A stretch of 64,000 bases of DNA, from contig NZ_KB911579.1 in the NCBI RefSeq assembly GCF_000383575.1, positions 5,169,424-5,233,423 on the forward strand, given 5' to 3'. The DNA is from Salinispora oceanensis (GTDB lineage: Bacteria > Actinomycetota > Actinomycetes > Mycobacteriales > Micromonosporaceae). Below the pieces are notes generated by a model. It had not been told where the DNA came from, ran no database searches, and was given only the letters and a program-made list of their open reading frames with translations. This document shows positions 17,458-25,973 of the stretch, piece by piece; the stretch's first letter is position 1, and each line of letters begins with the position of its first letter. A program made the translations under genes and the position numbers.

Positions 17458-17598
17458 GAGATAGATTAAGCTGACTGACGTCGTAACGGAAGGGTAAACT
17501 TTCCGTAATCGCCGCTTAACGGATTAAGGCGGGTATCCGGCCAGTCGCTCGACCTCGATGCGGGGCGTAGGGTATGCCGGCACCGGGTAGCCGAGGGC

Positions 17599-18150
17599 AT
17601 GGCGCGGTACACCGACCCGAAGCTGCGAAGAAGACTCAAAGACGAGATCAAGGCATCCGACAAGGGCGCCCGGCCCGGACAGTGGTCGGCCCGAAAGTCA
17701 CAACTGCTGGTCAAGGAGTACGAGAAGCAGGGCGGAGGCTACCAGGGGCCACGAGACGAACGGCAGCGATCCCTGCGACAGTGGGGCCGGGAGAAGTGGC
17801 AGACCCGAGAGGGCGACACCCGGGCACGCCAGGACGGCGAGACGAAGCGCTACCTACCCGAACGCGTCTGGAAGCAACTCCCCGAGAAGGAACGCCGCGC
17901 CACCGACGCCAAGAAGCGTAAGGCGTCGAGGAGCGGCCGGCAGTACGTGGCCAACACCGGGCCGGCCAGCCGCACCCGCCGCGACACCACGTCGGTCGAC
18001 CGGCTACTCGACCTGCGGGTCCCCGACGCGGCGAAACGGCTGACCGGGCTCGATACCCGCCAGCTCCGGTCCGCGCTGCGGCGTGAACGCGCCGGCAAGA
18101 GCCGCAAGACGCTGGTCCGCCGAATCGAGGCGGAACTGGCGCGCAGATAG
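17599..18150 (+). CDS. DUF5872-family basic protein
   Basis: A 183-aa very basic, soluble protein. The N-terminal block (MARYTDPKLRRRLKDEIKAS, then DKGARPGQWSARKSQLL and EYEKQGGGY) is the conserved DUF5872 signature. The middle is highly charged and resembles proteins that bind nucleic acid. The C-terminal 45 residues (DLRVPDAAKRLTGLDTRQLR) look like a short SAP/Rho-N-like helical motif. Function unknown. The ATG follows GAGGGC. Convergent with the amylase gene. Confidence 0.75.
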   Translation: MARYTDPKLRRRLKDEIKASDKGARPGQWSARKSQLLVKEYEKQGGGYQGPRDERQRSLRQWGREKWQTREGDTRARQDGETKRYLPERVWKQLPEKERRATDAKKRKASRSGRQYVANTGPASRTRRDTTSVDRLLDLRVPDAAKRLTGLDTRQLRSALRRERAGKSRKTLVRRIEAELARR

Positions 18151-18164
18151 GGCACCCAGGACCA

Positions 18165-18200
18165 GGGCCCACCCACGGAGGTGATTCCGAGGGTGGGCCC
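18165..18200. terminator. Bidirectional hairpin between DUF5872 and amylase genes
   Basis: GGGCCCACCC at 18165-18174 and GGGTGGGCCC at 18191-18200 form a perfect 10-bp stem with a 16-nt loop between two convergent stops. Confidence 0.75.
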
Positions 18201-18208
18201 GGCTGCGG

Positions 18209-20377
18209 CTAGCGCCAGGTGTCCGTGTTGGTGCGGGTGCCGGTGGCCGGCGTGGTGAAGCTCCGGTTCGACTGGGACTCCCAGGTCACCGAACCGTCCG
18301 GATTCTTCTTCACATACTTGTACTCGATGTGGGTGCTCGGCGGCAGGTCGACGGTCGCCCGCCAGACCGGGTAGTCGGCCGCGGAGAGCGCGATGGCGTT
18401 GTCCGGATTCCAACTGCCCAGCTCCGCGACATTACCGACCACGAAGACGTTCTGCCCGAAGTAGGTGTAGACGGTGGCGTGGAACGAGCTGGGGATCGCC
18501 GGAGCGGGGATCGAGTCGCCCCGGAAGGTCTCGGTCAGCGCGTACGTCCCGGAGGCGGGGGTGGTGAAGCTCCGGTTCTCACCGGGCTCCCAGGCCACGT
18601 CTCCCCCGCTGGTCACCTTGATGAACTTGTACTCGACCGCGGTGGACGGGGGCAGGTCGATCGTGCCGCGGTAGGTGTTCCCACCCTGCGGGGTCAGCCG
18701 CACCGCAGCGGCCGGGGACCAGGCGCCGAGCTCGGAGATGCTACCGACGGCGTAGACCTCCTGATCGGCGCTGGGGGTCGCGCTGACCGTGAAGGTCGTG
18801 GCGATCTCGTCGGTGGGGTCACCGGTGGGGCTGACCGTCGGCGACGGCGTCGCGCCGGGACGGGCGTTGACGTGGATTGCGACAGCGTTGTTCGCCGGGA
18901 TACTCACGGTGGCCTGACCGCCGGTGACACTCACCGTAGCGCCGGTGCAACCGCTACCGTCCGCCGCGCCGGAGATGACGTCGCAGTAGTCACCGTCAGC
19001 GAGGCCGGTGGTGAAGGTGGCGGTGGTGGTGCCACCGGAGTCGTTGATGCCGATCCAGGCCCGGTCGCCTCGGTGAAAGCCGATCACGTTGTCGTTGACC
19101 GCGGTGAAGTCGGCGATGCTCTGGACCGAACGCGCCGCGTTGGCCCAGCCCACCATGCCCTTGATGCCGGTGCTCTGGCTCAGGCAGTTCCAGGCGCCAC
19201 CACAGACCGTGTCGGTGACATACCCGTCACCGTTGTGTGGCGGGGACTGATTCCGATTCGACCAGGTGAAGCTGTCGAAGACCGACGGCTTACCGTGCGG
19301 GTAGGCCAGCGCGAAGTAGTTGGCGAGCACGTAGTCGGTGCCGTCCTTGTACGACAGCACCACCCCGTCTCGCTCCAGGTCGTGATTGGTGACCATGGAG
19401 AAGACGTTGGCACTCGGCGCGTCGAGGCTCCAGTTCGGAATGTTGCCCAACGTCGCGATCGAGCCCTGGAAGGCGGAGCGAATGCCCTTGGCGTACGCGA
19501 AGTCGAGCACGTCGCCGTTGCCGATGAACGCCCGGGCCTGGAGGGCGGGGTTGTTGGCGCCGTCGAAGATTTCCTGGGCGACGTAGGGACGCTTCCCCTC
19601 CGCGACGGTGTCGTCCAGCCGGCTGAGGATCGCCGCGAAGTCGTCCTTCCGGATGTGCTTGACCGCGTCCACCCGGAAACCGTCGACGCCGAGGCCGATC
19701 AGGTCGTTCAGGTACCCCGCGATCGTGTCGCGCACGTACTCCTTCTCGGTGTAGAGATCGGCCAGGGAGAGCAGCTCACAGCTGGTTACCTGGGCCTCGT
19801 TATCCCAGTCGTTGATGGAGCCGTCGGTCGGGCAGTTGTCGCCCGGGCGATGGAAATCGCCCCCGCCATAGGGAACCGAGGGGTAGCTGTAGCCGGAGAA
19901 CTCGGTGCCGGCGTAGCCGCGTGTGCCCGGCGGGTTGTTGGTGCCGGCCATGTGGTTGACGATCGCATCAACATAGACGCGCACGCCCGCATCGTGGCAG
20001 GTGGTAACCATGCTGGCGAACTGCTCCCGGTTACCGAACCGGCTCTCCAGCTGGTACGAGACGGGCTGGTAGACCTCGTACCAGGGGTGCACCCCGTCGG
20101 CGCTGTTGGGTAGGTACACCGACTCCTGCGGCGGGGCCACCTGCACCGCGCCGTAGCCAGCGGGGCCGAGGTGGTCGGTGCAGGCGGTGGCGACCGAGTT
20201 CCAGTTCCACTGCCACAGGTTGGCGGTCACCTCGCTGTCGTTGAGGACGACAGCGGCGCGGGCGGAGCTGGCGGTGGTCGCGGCGGTGACGACCGCTGTG
20301 CCGCCCACCGCGACCAGCGCGGCGGCGAGCACCAGACGGCCGGTGCGGCCAACTGGATGTGGTCTCGCGGTTTCCAT
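18209..20377 (-). CDS. Secreted GH13 alpha-amylase with two CBM20 modules
   Basis: A 722-aa secreted alpha-amylase. A signal peptide (about residues 1-40, ending SSARA) precedes the GH13 barrel, whose conserved regions appear as DAIVNHMAG, GFRVDAVKH (nucleophile Asp), AQEIFDG (acid Glu) and VTNHDLE. An all-beta domain C follows. A Thr/Pro linker leads to two tandem starch-binding CBM20 modules (about 545-635 and 640-722), each with the VYAVGSISELGAW or VFVVGNVAELGSW motif. The ATG at 20377 is preferred because it follows GAGAGG and opens the signal peptide. Confidence 0.93.
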   Translation of the reverse strand: METARPHPVGRTGRLVLAAALVAVGGTAVVTAATTASSARAAVVLNDSEVTANLWQWNWNSVATACTDHLGPAGYGAVQVAPPQESVYLPNSADGVHPWYEVYQPVSYQLESRFGNREQFASMVTTCHDAGVRVYVDAIVNHMAGTNNPPGTRGYAGTEFSGYSYPSVPYGGGDFHRPGDNCPTDGSINDWDNEAQVTSCELLSLADLYTEKEYVRDTIAGYLNDLIGLGVDGFRVDAVKHIRKDDFAAILSRLDDTVAEGKRPYVAQEIFDGANNPALQARAFIGNGDVLDFAYAKGIRSAFQGSIATLGNIPNWSLDAPSANVFSMVTNHDLERDGVVLSYKDGTDYVLANYFALAYPHGKPSVFDSFTWSNRNQSPPHNGDGYVTDTVCGGAWNCLSQSTGIKGMVGWANAARSVQSIADFTAVNDNVIGFHRGDRAWIGINDSGGTTTATFTTGLADGDYCDVISGAADGSGCTGATVSVTGGQATVSIPANNAVAIHVNARPGATPSPTVSPTGDPTDEIATTFTVSATPSADQEVYAVGSISELGAWSPAAAVRLTPQGGNTYRGTIDLPPSTAVEYKFIKVTSGGDVAWEPGENRSFTTPASGTYALTETFRGDSIPAPAIPSSFHATVYTYFGQNVFVVGNVAELGSWNPDNAIALSAADYPVWRATVDLPPSTHIEYKYVKKNPDGSVTWESQSNRSFTTPATGTRTNTDTWR

Positions 20378-20556
20378 GACGGGGACCTCTCGTGCGAAGG
20401 GGCGCTCGGCAAGGGCGGACGGCCATCCGGTAGCGAACACGATGCGGCATCCATGAAAGAAGTTGCAAGAGTTTTCGGAAACATTCTCGAAACTTCACTG
20501 CCCGCCGTCCGGCGACCACCAAAGCCACGCACCCGTAGCGCGCTAGGGTGTGCGGC

Positions 20557-21438
20557 ATGGCCCAAGTGGACATAGCAGTACAACAAGGCGACGAGGTCGT
20601 CGTGGCCGACTACACAAAGTCCCGCTTCCAGCTCGCCTCGGTCAGCAAGCAGTTCACCGCCGCTGCCCTGCTCCTGCTGGTGGAGGAGGGCACGCTACTC
20701 CTCGAGGATCCCATCAGCCGCTGGATCGACGGCTGCCCGGAACAGTGGCAGGACATCACCCTGCACCACCTGCTCAGCCACACCTCCGGCCTCGGCCACT
20801 GGGACGACTACCCCATGATCGATCTGGGGCAGCGGGTCGAGCCGAGCGAACTACTGAAAACCTTTCACTCCGTACCGCTGCAATTCCCACCCGGCGCAGG
20901 CTGGAGCTACAGCAGCCCGGCGTACGTGCTGTTGGCGCAGATCGTCCAACGATCCGCCGACACGCCCTACCGGGCCTTCCTGGCAGAGCGCATCTTCGAC
21001 CGCCTCGGTCTGACCCAGACCTTCGCCGGAATGCCCACCGCACGACCGAACCTGGCACTCGGCCACGACGCGGACGGCCAGCCGTTGCCGACCTGGGAGC
21101 TGGACGTGGTCGGCATGGGAGCCGGCGACGTGTGGTCAACCGCCAACGACATGCTGACCTGGCTCGACGCCCTCCAGCACGGCCGGCTGTTGGGCGAGCC
21201 CTACCGCACGCTGATGCTGACCGAGCAGGCCCGGACCGGCAAGGGTCCGGAGGAGAGCGGCTACGGCTACGGCATCTTCCTGGGCGAACTCAACAACCGG
21301 CGGTGGTGGCACCACAGCGGCCACAACGCGGGCTACAAGACGTTCGTCGGGCACATTCCGGAACTAGACCGCCGGTTCGTGATGCTCAGCAATACCGAGG
21401 CGACCACCCCCAGCGTCCTGGAGCCGCTGCTCACCTGA
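20557..21438 (+). CDS. Serine beta-lactamase-like hydrolase (class C/PBP4* family)
   Basis: A 293-aa protein of the beta-lactamase-related serine hydrolase family. The SxxK nucleophile motif is SVSK (near residue 30), and the Tyr motif appears as YSSP in place of YxN. A C-terminal WWHHSGHNAGYKT block corresponds to the KTG/HxG motif. No signal peptide is visible, so it is probably a cytoplasmic esterase or D-amino-acid peptidase and not a resistance enzyme. The ATG at 20557 was chosen over 20548. Confidence 0.8.
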   Translation: MAQVDIAVQQGDEVVVADYTKSRFQLASVSKQFTAAALLLLVEEGTLLLEDPISRWIDGCPEQWQDITLHHLLSHTSGLGHWDDYPMIDLGQRVEPSELLKTFHSVPLQFPPGAGWSYSSPAYVLLAQIVQRSADTPYRAFLAERIFDRLGLTQTFAGMPTARPNLALGHDADGQPLPTWELDVVGMGAGDVWSTANDMLTWLDALQHGRLLGEPYRTLMLTEQARTGKGPEESGYGYGIFLGELNNRRWWHHSGHNAGYKTFVGHIPELDRRFVMLSNTEATTPSVLEPLLT

Positions 21439-21439
21439 C

Positions 21440-21462
21440 GGCGGGCCGGGGAGAGACCCGCC
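21440..21462. terminator. Short hairpin between convergent genes
   Basis: GGCGGG at 21440-21445 pairs with CCCGCC at 21457-21462, filling the 24-nt gap between two convergent stops. Confidence 0.5.
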
Positions 21463-22125
21463 CTACGAGGGGCGCGGCGGGCCCGTGCGTAGGTAGGTGA
21501 GGACAGCCAACACCCGGCGATTGGTGTCATCACTGGGCGGCAGCTCAAGCTTGGTCAGGATGTTGCCGACATGCTTGCCGATCGCCGCCTCGGTGATGAA
21601 GAGCTTCCCCGCGATCGCCGCGTTGGAGTGGCCTTCGGCGATCAGCGCGAGTACCTCGCGCTCGCGGGTGGACAGGGCGGCGAGCGGGTCATGGGGGCGA
21701 AGCAACAGCTGCCGTACGACGTCGGGGTCGATGGCTGTTCCGCCAGCCGCCACCCGACGCAGCGTCACAACGAAGTCGGCGACGTCGGCGACCCGGTCCT
21801 TGAGCAGATAGCCGACCCGGCGCCCGTCACCACTGCTGAGCAGGGCGGAGGCGTACTCGCTCTGCACGTACTGACTGAGCACCACGACTGCTAGATGCGG
21901 CTGTTCCGCACGCAGCGTGACGGCCGCGCGCAGGCCGTCATCCCGGTGCTGGGGCGGCATACGGATATCGGTCACGACCAGGTCCGGCTTCTGGGTGCGG
22001 ACCGCGTCCAGCAGTGCCGGCACGGAGCCGACGGCAGCGACCACCTCGAAGTCGAATCTGTTCAGCAGGCCGACGAGACCCTCGCGCAGCAGAACCTCAT
22101 CCTCGGCCAGCACAACCCGGGTCAT
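21463..22125 (-). CDS. NarL/LuxR-family response regulator
   Basis: A 220-aa response regulator. The receiver has the acidic pocket EDE and phospho-acceptor Asp in VVTDIRMPP, and the LuxR-type helix-turn-helix is at LSTREREVLALIAEGHSNAA. Its ATG at 22125 overlaps the kinase stop (ATGA). It is the output partner of the upstream sensor kinase; target genes are unknown and the divergent DUF998 gene is one candidate. Confidence 0.9.
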   Translation of the reverse strand: MTRVVLAEDEVLLREGLVGLLNRFDFEVVAAVGSVPALLDAVRTQKPDLVVTDIRMPPQHRDDGLRAAVTLRAEQPHLAVVVLSQYVQSEYASALLSSGDGRRVGYLLKDRVADVADFVVTLRRVAAGGTAIDPDVVRQLLLRPHDPLAALSTREREVLALIAEGHSNAAIAGKLFITEAAIGKHVGNILTKLELPPSDDTNRRVLAVLTYLRTGPPRPS

Positions 22126-23411
22126 CGGTGCCATGGCAGCTCCACCCGCAACACGGTGGGGCCACCGGCCGGGCTGGCGAGCAGCAACCGCCCGTTGACC
22201 GCGGCGACCCGGTCGGCGAGGCCCGTCAGGCCGGTGCCGTGGCCGGGGCTGGCACCACCGCGGCCGTTGTCTTCGACCTCCACGACGAGGTCCTGGTCGG
22301 CCTGGGTCAACCGCACCTCGGCCCGGGTCGCCTGGGCGTGCTGGGCCACGTTGCTGACGGACTCGGAGACCACGAAGTAGGCGGTGGTCTCGATCAGTTC
22401 CGGCAGGCGTTGCCGGAGGTCTGCGTGGACGGCGACCGGGACGGTGGTCGCCGCGGCCAGTTCCCGGACGGCGCCGGCGAGACCGAGCTCGGCGAGGTGC
22501 TGCGGGCGGATGCCCTGCACGATCTGCCGGAGCGTCACCATCAGGGCCTTGGCCTGTCCGTGTGCGATGGCCAGGGGCTTCGCGGCCGGGGAGTCGTCGG
22601 GCACGTCGAGCTTCGCCAGGCCGAGCTGGAGGGTGAGGCTGGTCAGCCGGGGCTGGGCCGCGTCGTGCACATCCCGCTCGATCCGGCGGCGTTCGGCCTC
22701 GTACGCGTTGACCAGCCGGGTCCGGGAGCGGGTGACCTCGCGCAGCGCCACCCCGGCCACGGGTCCCCCGAGCAACCGGCGGGCCACGACCGCCTGAACG
22801 GCAACGAGCAGCCCGAGCAGGTACCACAACACCGGAATGAACAGCAGGCCCACGACCGCGTACGGGATCGCCTGGCCCGGGGTGTCGACCGTGGTCTGGA
22901 CGAGGATGACCCGGTCGCTGTCGACGGCCAACCAAGGGCTGGCGATCAGCGTGAAGTCCAGCAGAACGAGCAAAGAGAGCATCCAGTACGCGACCGGCAC
23001 CGCCCCGCCCAGCCAGCAGAGGTAGGCCACTTCCCGCCACGCCGCTGGGCTCGGGTAGCGGGCAGCCAGACCCCGGATCCGCGCTCCGGCGAGCGGACGC
23101 GGGTCGACCAGGCCGAGCCGCCACCGCTCGAGCGGCGCCACCACGGCACTCACTATCGGCGCCAGGGCGAGCAGGGCCAGCCCGGCGACGGTGAGGAATA
23201 TGACGACCGGAAGCTCCACCGACTGACCCCGCCGCACCGCACTGATCGTCGCCCACAGGGGTGCGACGACAGCGAGCAGCCCAACGAAGAGGGCACCGGC
23301 GATCGGGAGGGTGCAGGCGGCGTACACCAGGGCCCGCCACGGCCAAGACGAGAGCAGGTAGCCAGGCCGGCGAAGCGCCGCCGCCAGGTGTCGGGGTCGA
23401 TCCAAGGTCAT
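22122..23411 (-). CDS. DesK/NarX-type sensor histidine kinase
   Basis: A 429-aa kinase. Four hydrophobic segments in two hairpins span about residues 25-220. A HisKA_3 dimerisation domain has the phospho-acceptor His in ERRRIERDVHDAAQPRL, and the C-terminal HATPase has VVSESVSNVAQHA and DNGRGGA. The sensor region is only membrane and short loops, as in kinases that sense envelope stress or antibiotics. Coupled to the downstream regulator by a 4-nt overlap. Confidence 0.9.
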   Translation of the reverse strand: MTLDRPRHLAAALRRPGYLLSSWPWRALVYAACTLPIAGALFVGLLAVVAPLWATISAVRRGQSVELPVVIFLTVAGLALLALAPIVSAVVAPLERWRLGLVDPRPLAGARIRGLAARYPSPAAWREVAYLCWLGGAVPVAYWMLSLLVLLDFTLIASPWLAVDSDRVILVQTTVDTPGQAIPYAVVGLLFIPVLWYLLGLLVAVQAVVARRLLGGPVAGVALREVTRSRTRLVNAYEAERRRIERDVHDAAQPRLTSLTLQLGLAKLDVPDDSPAAKPLAIAHGQAKALMVTLRQIVQGIRPQHLAELGLAGAVRELAAATTVPVAVHADLRQRLPELIETTAYFVVSESVSNVAQHAQATRAEVRLTQADQDLVVEVEDNGRGGASPGHGTGLTGLADRVAAVNGRLLLASPAGGPTVLRVELPWHR

Positions 23412-23542
23412 GCGGCAACGCTAACCAGGACAGTTAGGTCGAACCAGCTGCGTAGGTGTATTCCTCGGGTATACCCAGCCCTACCTCAGACTGACTGACC
23501 AGGCCCAGTGCGAAGCCCGCCGGGACGCGCTGGACTTGCCGA

Positions 23543-24166
23543 ATGGGTATACACCGCCTTGGCGCGCACAGCTGGCTGCTCGCCGCCCCGCTCTTCGTCG
23601 CCGCAAACCTGATAACCGGTTTGGCCTGGCGTCAGCCCCGATTCAGCTGGAGCACCAACAACATCAGTGATCTGGGCAATGTGACCTGTGGGATGTGGGA
23701 CACCACCCGCCCTCGTGAAGTGTGCTCACCCTGGCATGTCGCGATGAACAGCGCCATGGTCAGCACCGGGGTACTGCTCGCACTCGGAGTCCTTCTCACC
23801 TGGTCAGCACTGGGACCCGGAATCGCCGCACGGAGCGTGCAGTTGCTGACGCTCGCCGGTGCGGGCGGCTACCTCCTGGCCGGGGCGTACCCAGCGGATG
23901 TCAACGAGAACAAGCATTTCCTCGGGGCGATACTGATCTTCTTCCTGGCCAACGGAGGAATGCTCGTGGCCGCGCTGGCCCGCCGTTCACCGGTGCTGAC
24001 CTCAATGCGCCAGCTCAGCCTCACCCTGGGCCTGGTCGGGCTCGGCGGTACGGCCCTGTTCCTGGCTCAGGTTGACCTCGGCATCGGCGTCGGCGGAATG
24101 GAACGAGTAGCCGTGTTCCCTCTGTTCATCTGGACCTCCGCGGTGGCGGTGCGGCTCGCCCGTTGA
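23543..24166 (+). CDS. DUF998 integral membrane protein
   Basis: A 207-aa protein with about six hydrophobic helices and the NISDLGN motif near residue 40 found in DUF998 proteins. Function is unknown. It is divergent from the kinase gene, and copies of GGGTATAC occur in the intergenic region and across its own start codon (ATGGGTATAC), which might be an operator. Confidence 0.75.
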   Translation: MGIHRLGAHSWLLAAPLFVAANLITGLAWRQPRFSWSTNNISDLGNVTCGMWDTTRPREVCSPWHVAMNSAMVSTGVLLALGVLLTWSALGPGIAARSVQLLTLAGAGGYLLAGAYPADVNENKHFLGAILIFFLANGGMLVAALARRSPVLTSMRQLSLTLGLVGLGGTALFLAQVDLGIGVGGMERVAVFPLFIWTSAVAVRLAR

Positions 24167-24306
24167 GGGCGGGCTACGGCCCGCCGCGTTGAAGCTGCGG
24201 TGCAGTGGAGCGGGGCGGCCGGGGGTGTCCGCCCCGGAGCAGGACACCCCGGCGCCCGTCCGATTCGTTCAAGACGGAGGCGCGGACCACTCGTACCGTC
24301 GAGGCC

Positions 24307-24702
24307 ATGGCACCCACCTTCAACGCGATCGGCCTTGCGGTGGCCGACATGGCAGCATCTCTCTCCTTCTACCGCCGACTCGGCCTGCTGTTTCCGGCCG
24401 GCGCGGAGGATGAGCCGCACGTCGAGGTGACCGTCTCCGGCGGCATTCGACTCATGTGGGACACCCACGCCTCATTGCGGTCGTTCGACCCCGACTACGA
24501 ACCCGGAGCGCCCTCCGGCGGTTGGGCCTTTCGCTGCGCGGACGCGGCCGAGGTGGAGAAGTTCCACGCCGACCTCGTCGCCGCCGGCTACCCGTCGGTC
24601 CAGGAGCCCTGGGACGCACCGTGGGGACAACGCTATGCACAGGTGCGTGACCCGGATGGCAACGTCGTGGACCTCTTCGCTCAGCTCACGTCACCGCAGT
24701 AG
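24307..24702 (+). CDS. VOC-superfamily protein (glyoxalase/bleomycin-resistance fold)
   Basis: A 131-aa single-domain VOC protein: FNAIGLAVADMAASLSFYRR at the N-terminus and YAQVRDPDGNVVDLFA at the C-terminus. This could be a small lyase or ligand-binding protein; no substrate can be assigned. The ATG at 24307 is chosen because the fold begins there. Its 3' end overlaps the convergent AraC gene by 12 nt. Confidence 0.82.
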   Translation: MAPTFNAIGLAVADMAASLSFYRRLGLLFPAGAEDEPHVEVTVSGGIRLMWDTHASLRSFDPDYEPGAPSGGWAFRCADAAEVEKFHADLVAAGYPSVQEPWDAPWGQRYAQVRDPDGNVVDLFAQLTSPQ

Positions 24703-25356
24703 CACAGTGAGCGGCGCCCCGGCCAACGCCCGTACCTCGCGGGCGAGGTGAGCCTGGTCGGCGTAGCCCGCCGCAATCGCTACCGACGCGAAGGGCTGAC
24801 CGGTCCGCGCCAGCGCGACGGCCCGCTGCATCCGCAGGATCCGGTGCAGGGTCTTCGGCCCGTAACCGAACGCGGCGTTGCTACGTCGCTGCAGCTGCCG
24901 GGAGCTGAGTCCGCAGCGCGCCGCGACCAGGCCGACGGACAATCCGGCCCGCGCGGCACCGGCCAAGGCGACCATCGCACGGTCGGTGCCGCGCCAGCGA
25001 CGGCGCGCCGCGGCGGTCAAGGCGGCGAGCGGATCCGCCGCCTCGGCGATGGCGCGGACGGACGCCGCCGGCCACACCGTTTCCAACGGCACCTGCCGAT
25101 CAACCACCTCGCTGGCGGGGATGCCGAGCACGCCGGGCCCGGTCCCGGCGCCGAACCGCAGCGCGGCGTAGCGACTGCCCGGCGCGGAGGGCGCCGCCCG
25201 GGCGGTCGTGTCCGGCCCGGCGACAAAGACCGCACCGTCCCGCCAGATCAGGTCGAGGCAGCCGTCGGGCAGCACCCGCGCCGAAGCGCCATCCGGTGCC
25301 GTGACGCTACGCCACGCGACGACGTACGGCAGCGGCGATGCCCGTTCTTCGTACAC
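24691..25356 (-). CDS. AraC-family transcription regulator
   Basis: A 221-aa regulator: an N-terminal DUF6597-like beta domain (YVVAWRSVTAPDGASARVLP, then CLDLIW) and a C-terminal AraC helix-turn-helix pair (LVAARCGLSSRQLQRRSNAA and VAIAAGYADQAHLAREVRAL). Its stop overlaps the convergent VOC gene. Confidence 0.85.
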   Translation of the reverse strand: MYEERASPLPYVVAWRSVTAPDGASARVLPDGCLDLIWRDGAVFVAGPDTTARAAPSAPGSRYAALRFGAGTGPGVLGIPASEVVDRQVPLETVWPAASVRAIAEAADPLAALTAAARRRWRGTDRAMVALAGAARAGLSVGLVAARCGLSSRQLQRRSNAAFGYGPKTLHRILRMQRAVALARTGQPFASVAIAAGYADQAHLAREVRALAGAPLTVLLR

Positions 25357-25415
25357 CCCCGCGATCCTCCTCCACAGGCATGACGACGCGGCAGCCTCCG
25401 CTCCGCCGGCGATAC

Positions 25416-25856
25416 CTATTGCAGCTGGAAGTCAGCGAAGTCGAACCCGGGCGCCACCACACAGCTGACCAGGACCGGTTGGGCACCGGCGGGGATCGCG
25501 GCCTGCCACGTCCCGCCCGGAATCAGCACCTGCGGACGGTGACCGGCGGAGATATCCATACCGAGAGTGACGTCTCTGGATTCGTCCGCCGGCTGCTGGC
25601 CAGAACCGCCGAACCGCAGCGTCAGCGGACCGCCCGAGTGCCACAACCAGAGCTCGTCCGAGCGCACCACATGCCAACGGGAACGCTCACCGGGGTGCAG
25701 CAGGAAATAGATGGCGGTTGCCGCGCTACGGCTGCCGTCGTACCCGGTGGGACGCAGCGTCTGCGTCGAGCGCCACGTCTCTCGGTACCAGCCGCCCTCG
25801 GGGTGGGGCTCGAGGTCGAGCAGTGCAACCAGCTCTGACCGCTGCACATCCGGCAC
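25416..25856 (-). CDS. DUF985 cupin-fold protein
   Basis: A 146-aa cupin of the YML079-like type: LEPHPEGGWYRETW at the N-terminus, AIYFLLHPGERSRWHVV for the first cupin motif and QVLIPGGTWQAA for the second, ending in APGFDFADF. A sugar-binding or epimerase-like role is possible; substrate unknown. Confidence 0.85.
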   Translation of the reverse strand: MPDVQRSELVALLDLEPHPEGGWYRETWRSTQTLRPTGYDGSRSAATAIYFLLHPGERSRWHVVRSDELWLWHSGGPLTLRFGGSGQQPADESRDVTLGMDISAGHRPQVLIPGGTWQAAIPAGAQPVLVSCVVAPGFDFADFQLQ

Positions 25857-25973
25857 GCGAAACTCCTCTCGCTGAGGGTGTCACCCAGGGCGAAACCACC
25901 GGACCAGCACGAAGGCGACGGCCTGACGGTAACAGGGACGGCAGACAAACCATCAAGATCCGCGAGACAGAAC

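Noticed and set aside
20461..20500. MalR-like or GAAA/TTTC operator ahead of the amylase
   Set aside because: TTGCAAG and TTTCGGAAA/TTCTCGAAA elements are present but match no operator consensus well enough to list.
21463..23418. A 651-residue open frame covering both the response regulator and the kinase on the minus strand
   Set aside because: Its first two-thirds is the wrong frame of the kinase (Arg/Pro/Gly-rich, no domains). Only the last 220 residues are real and start at 22125 with ATGA overlap.
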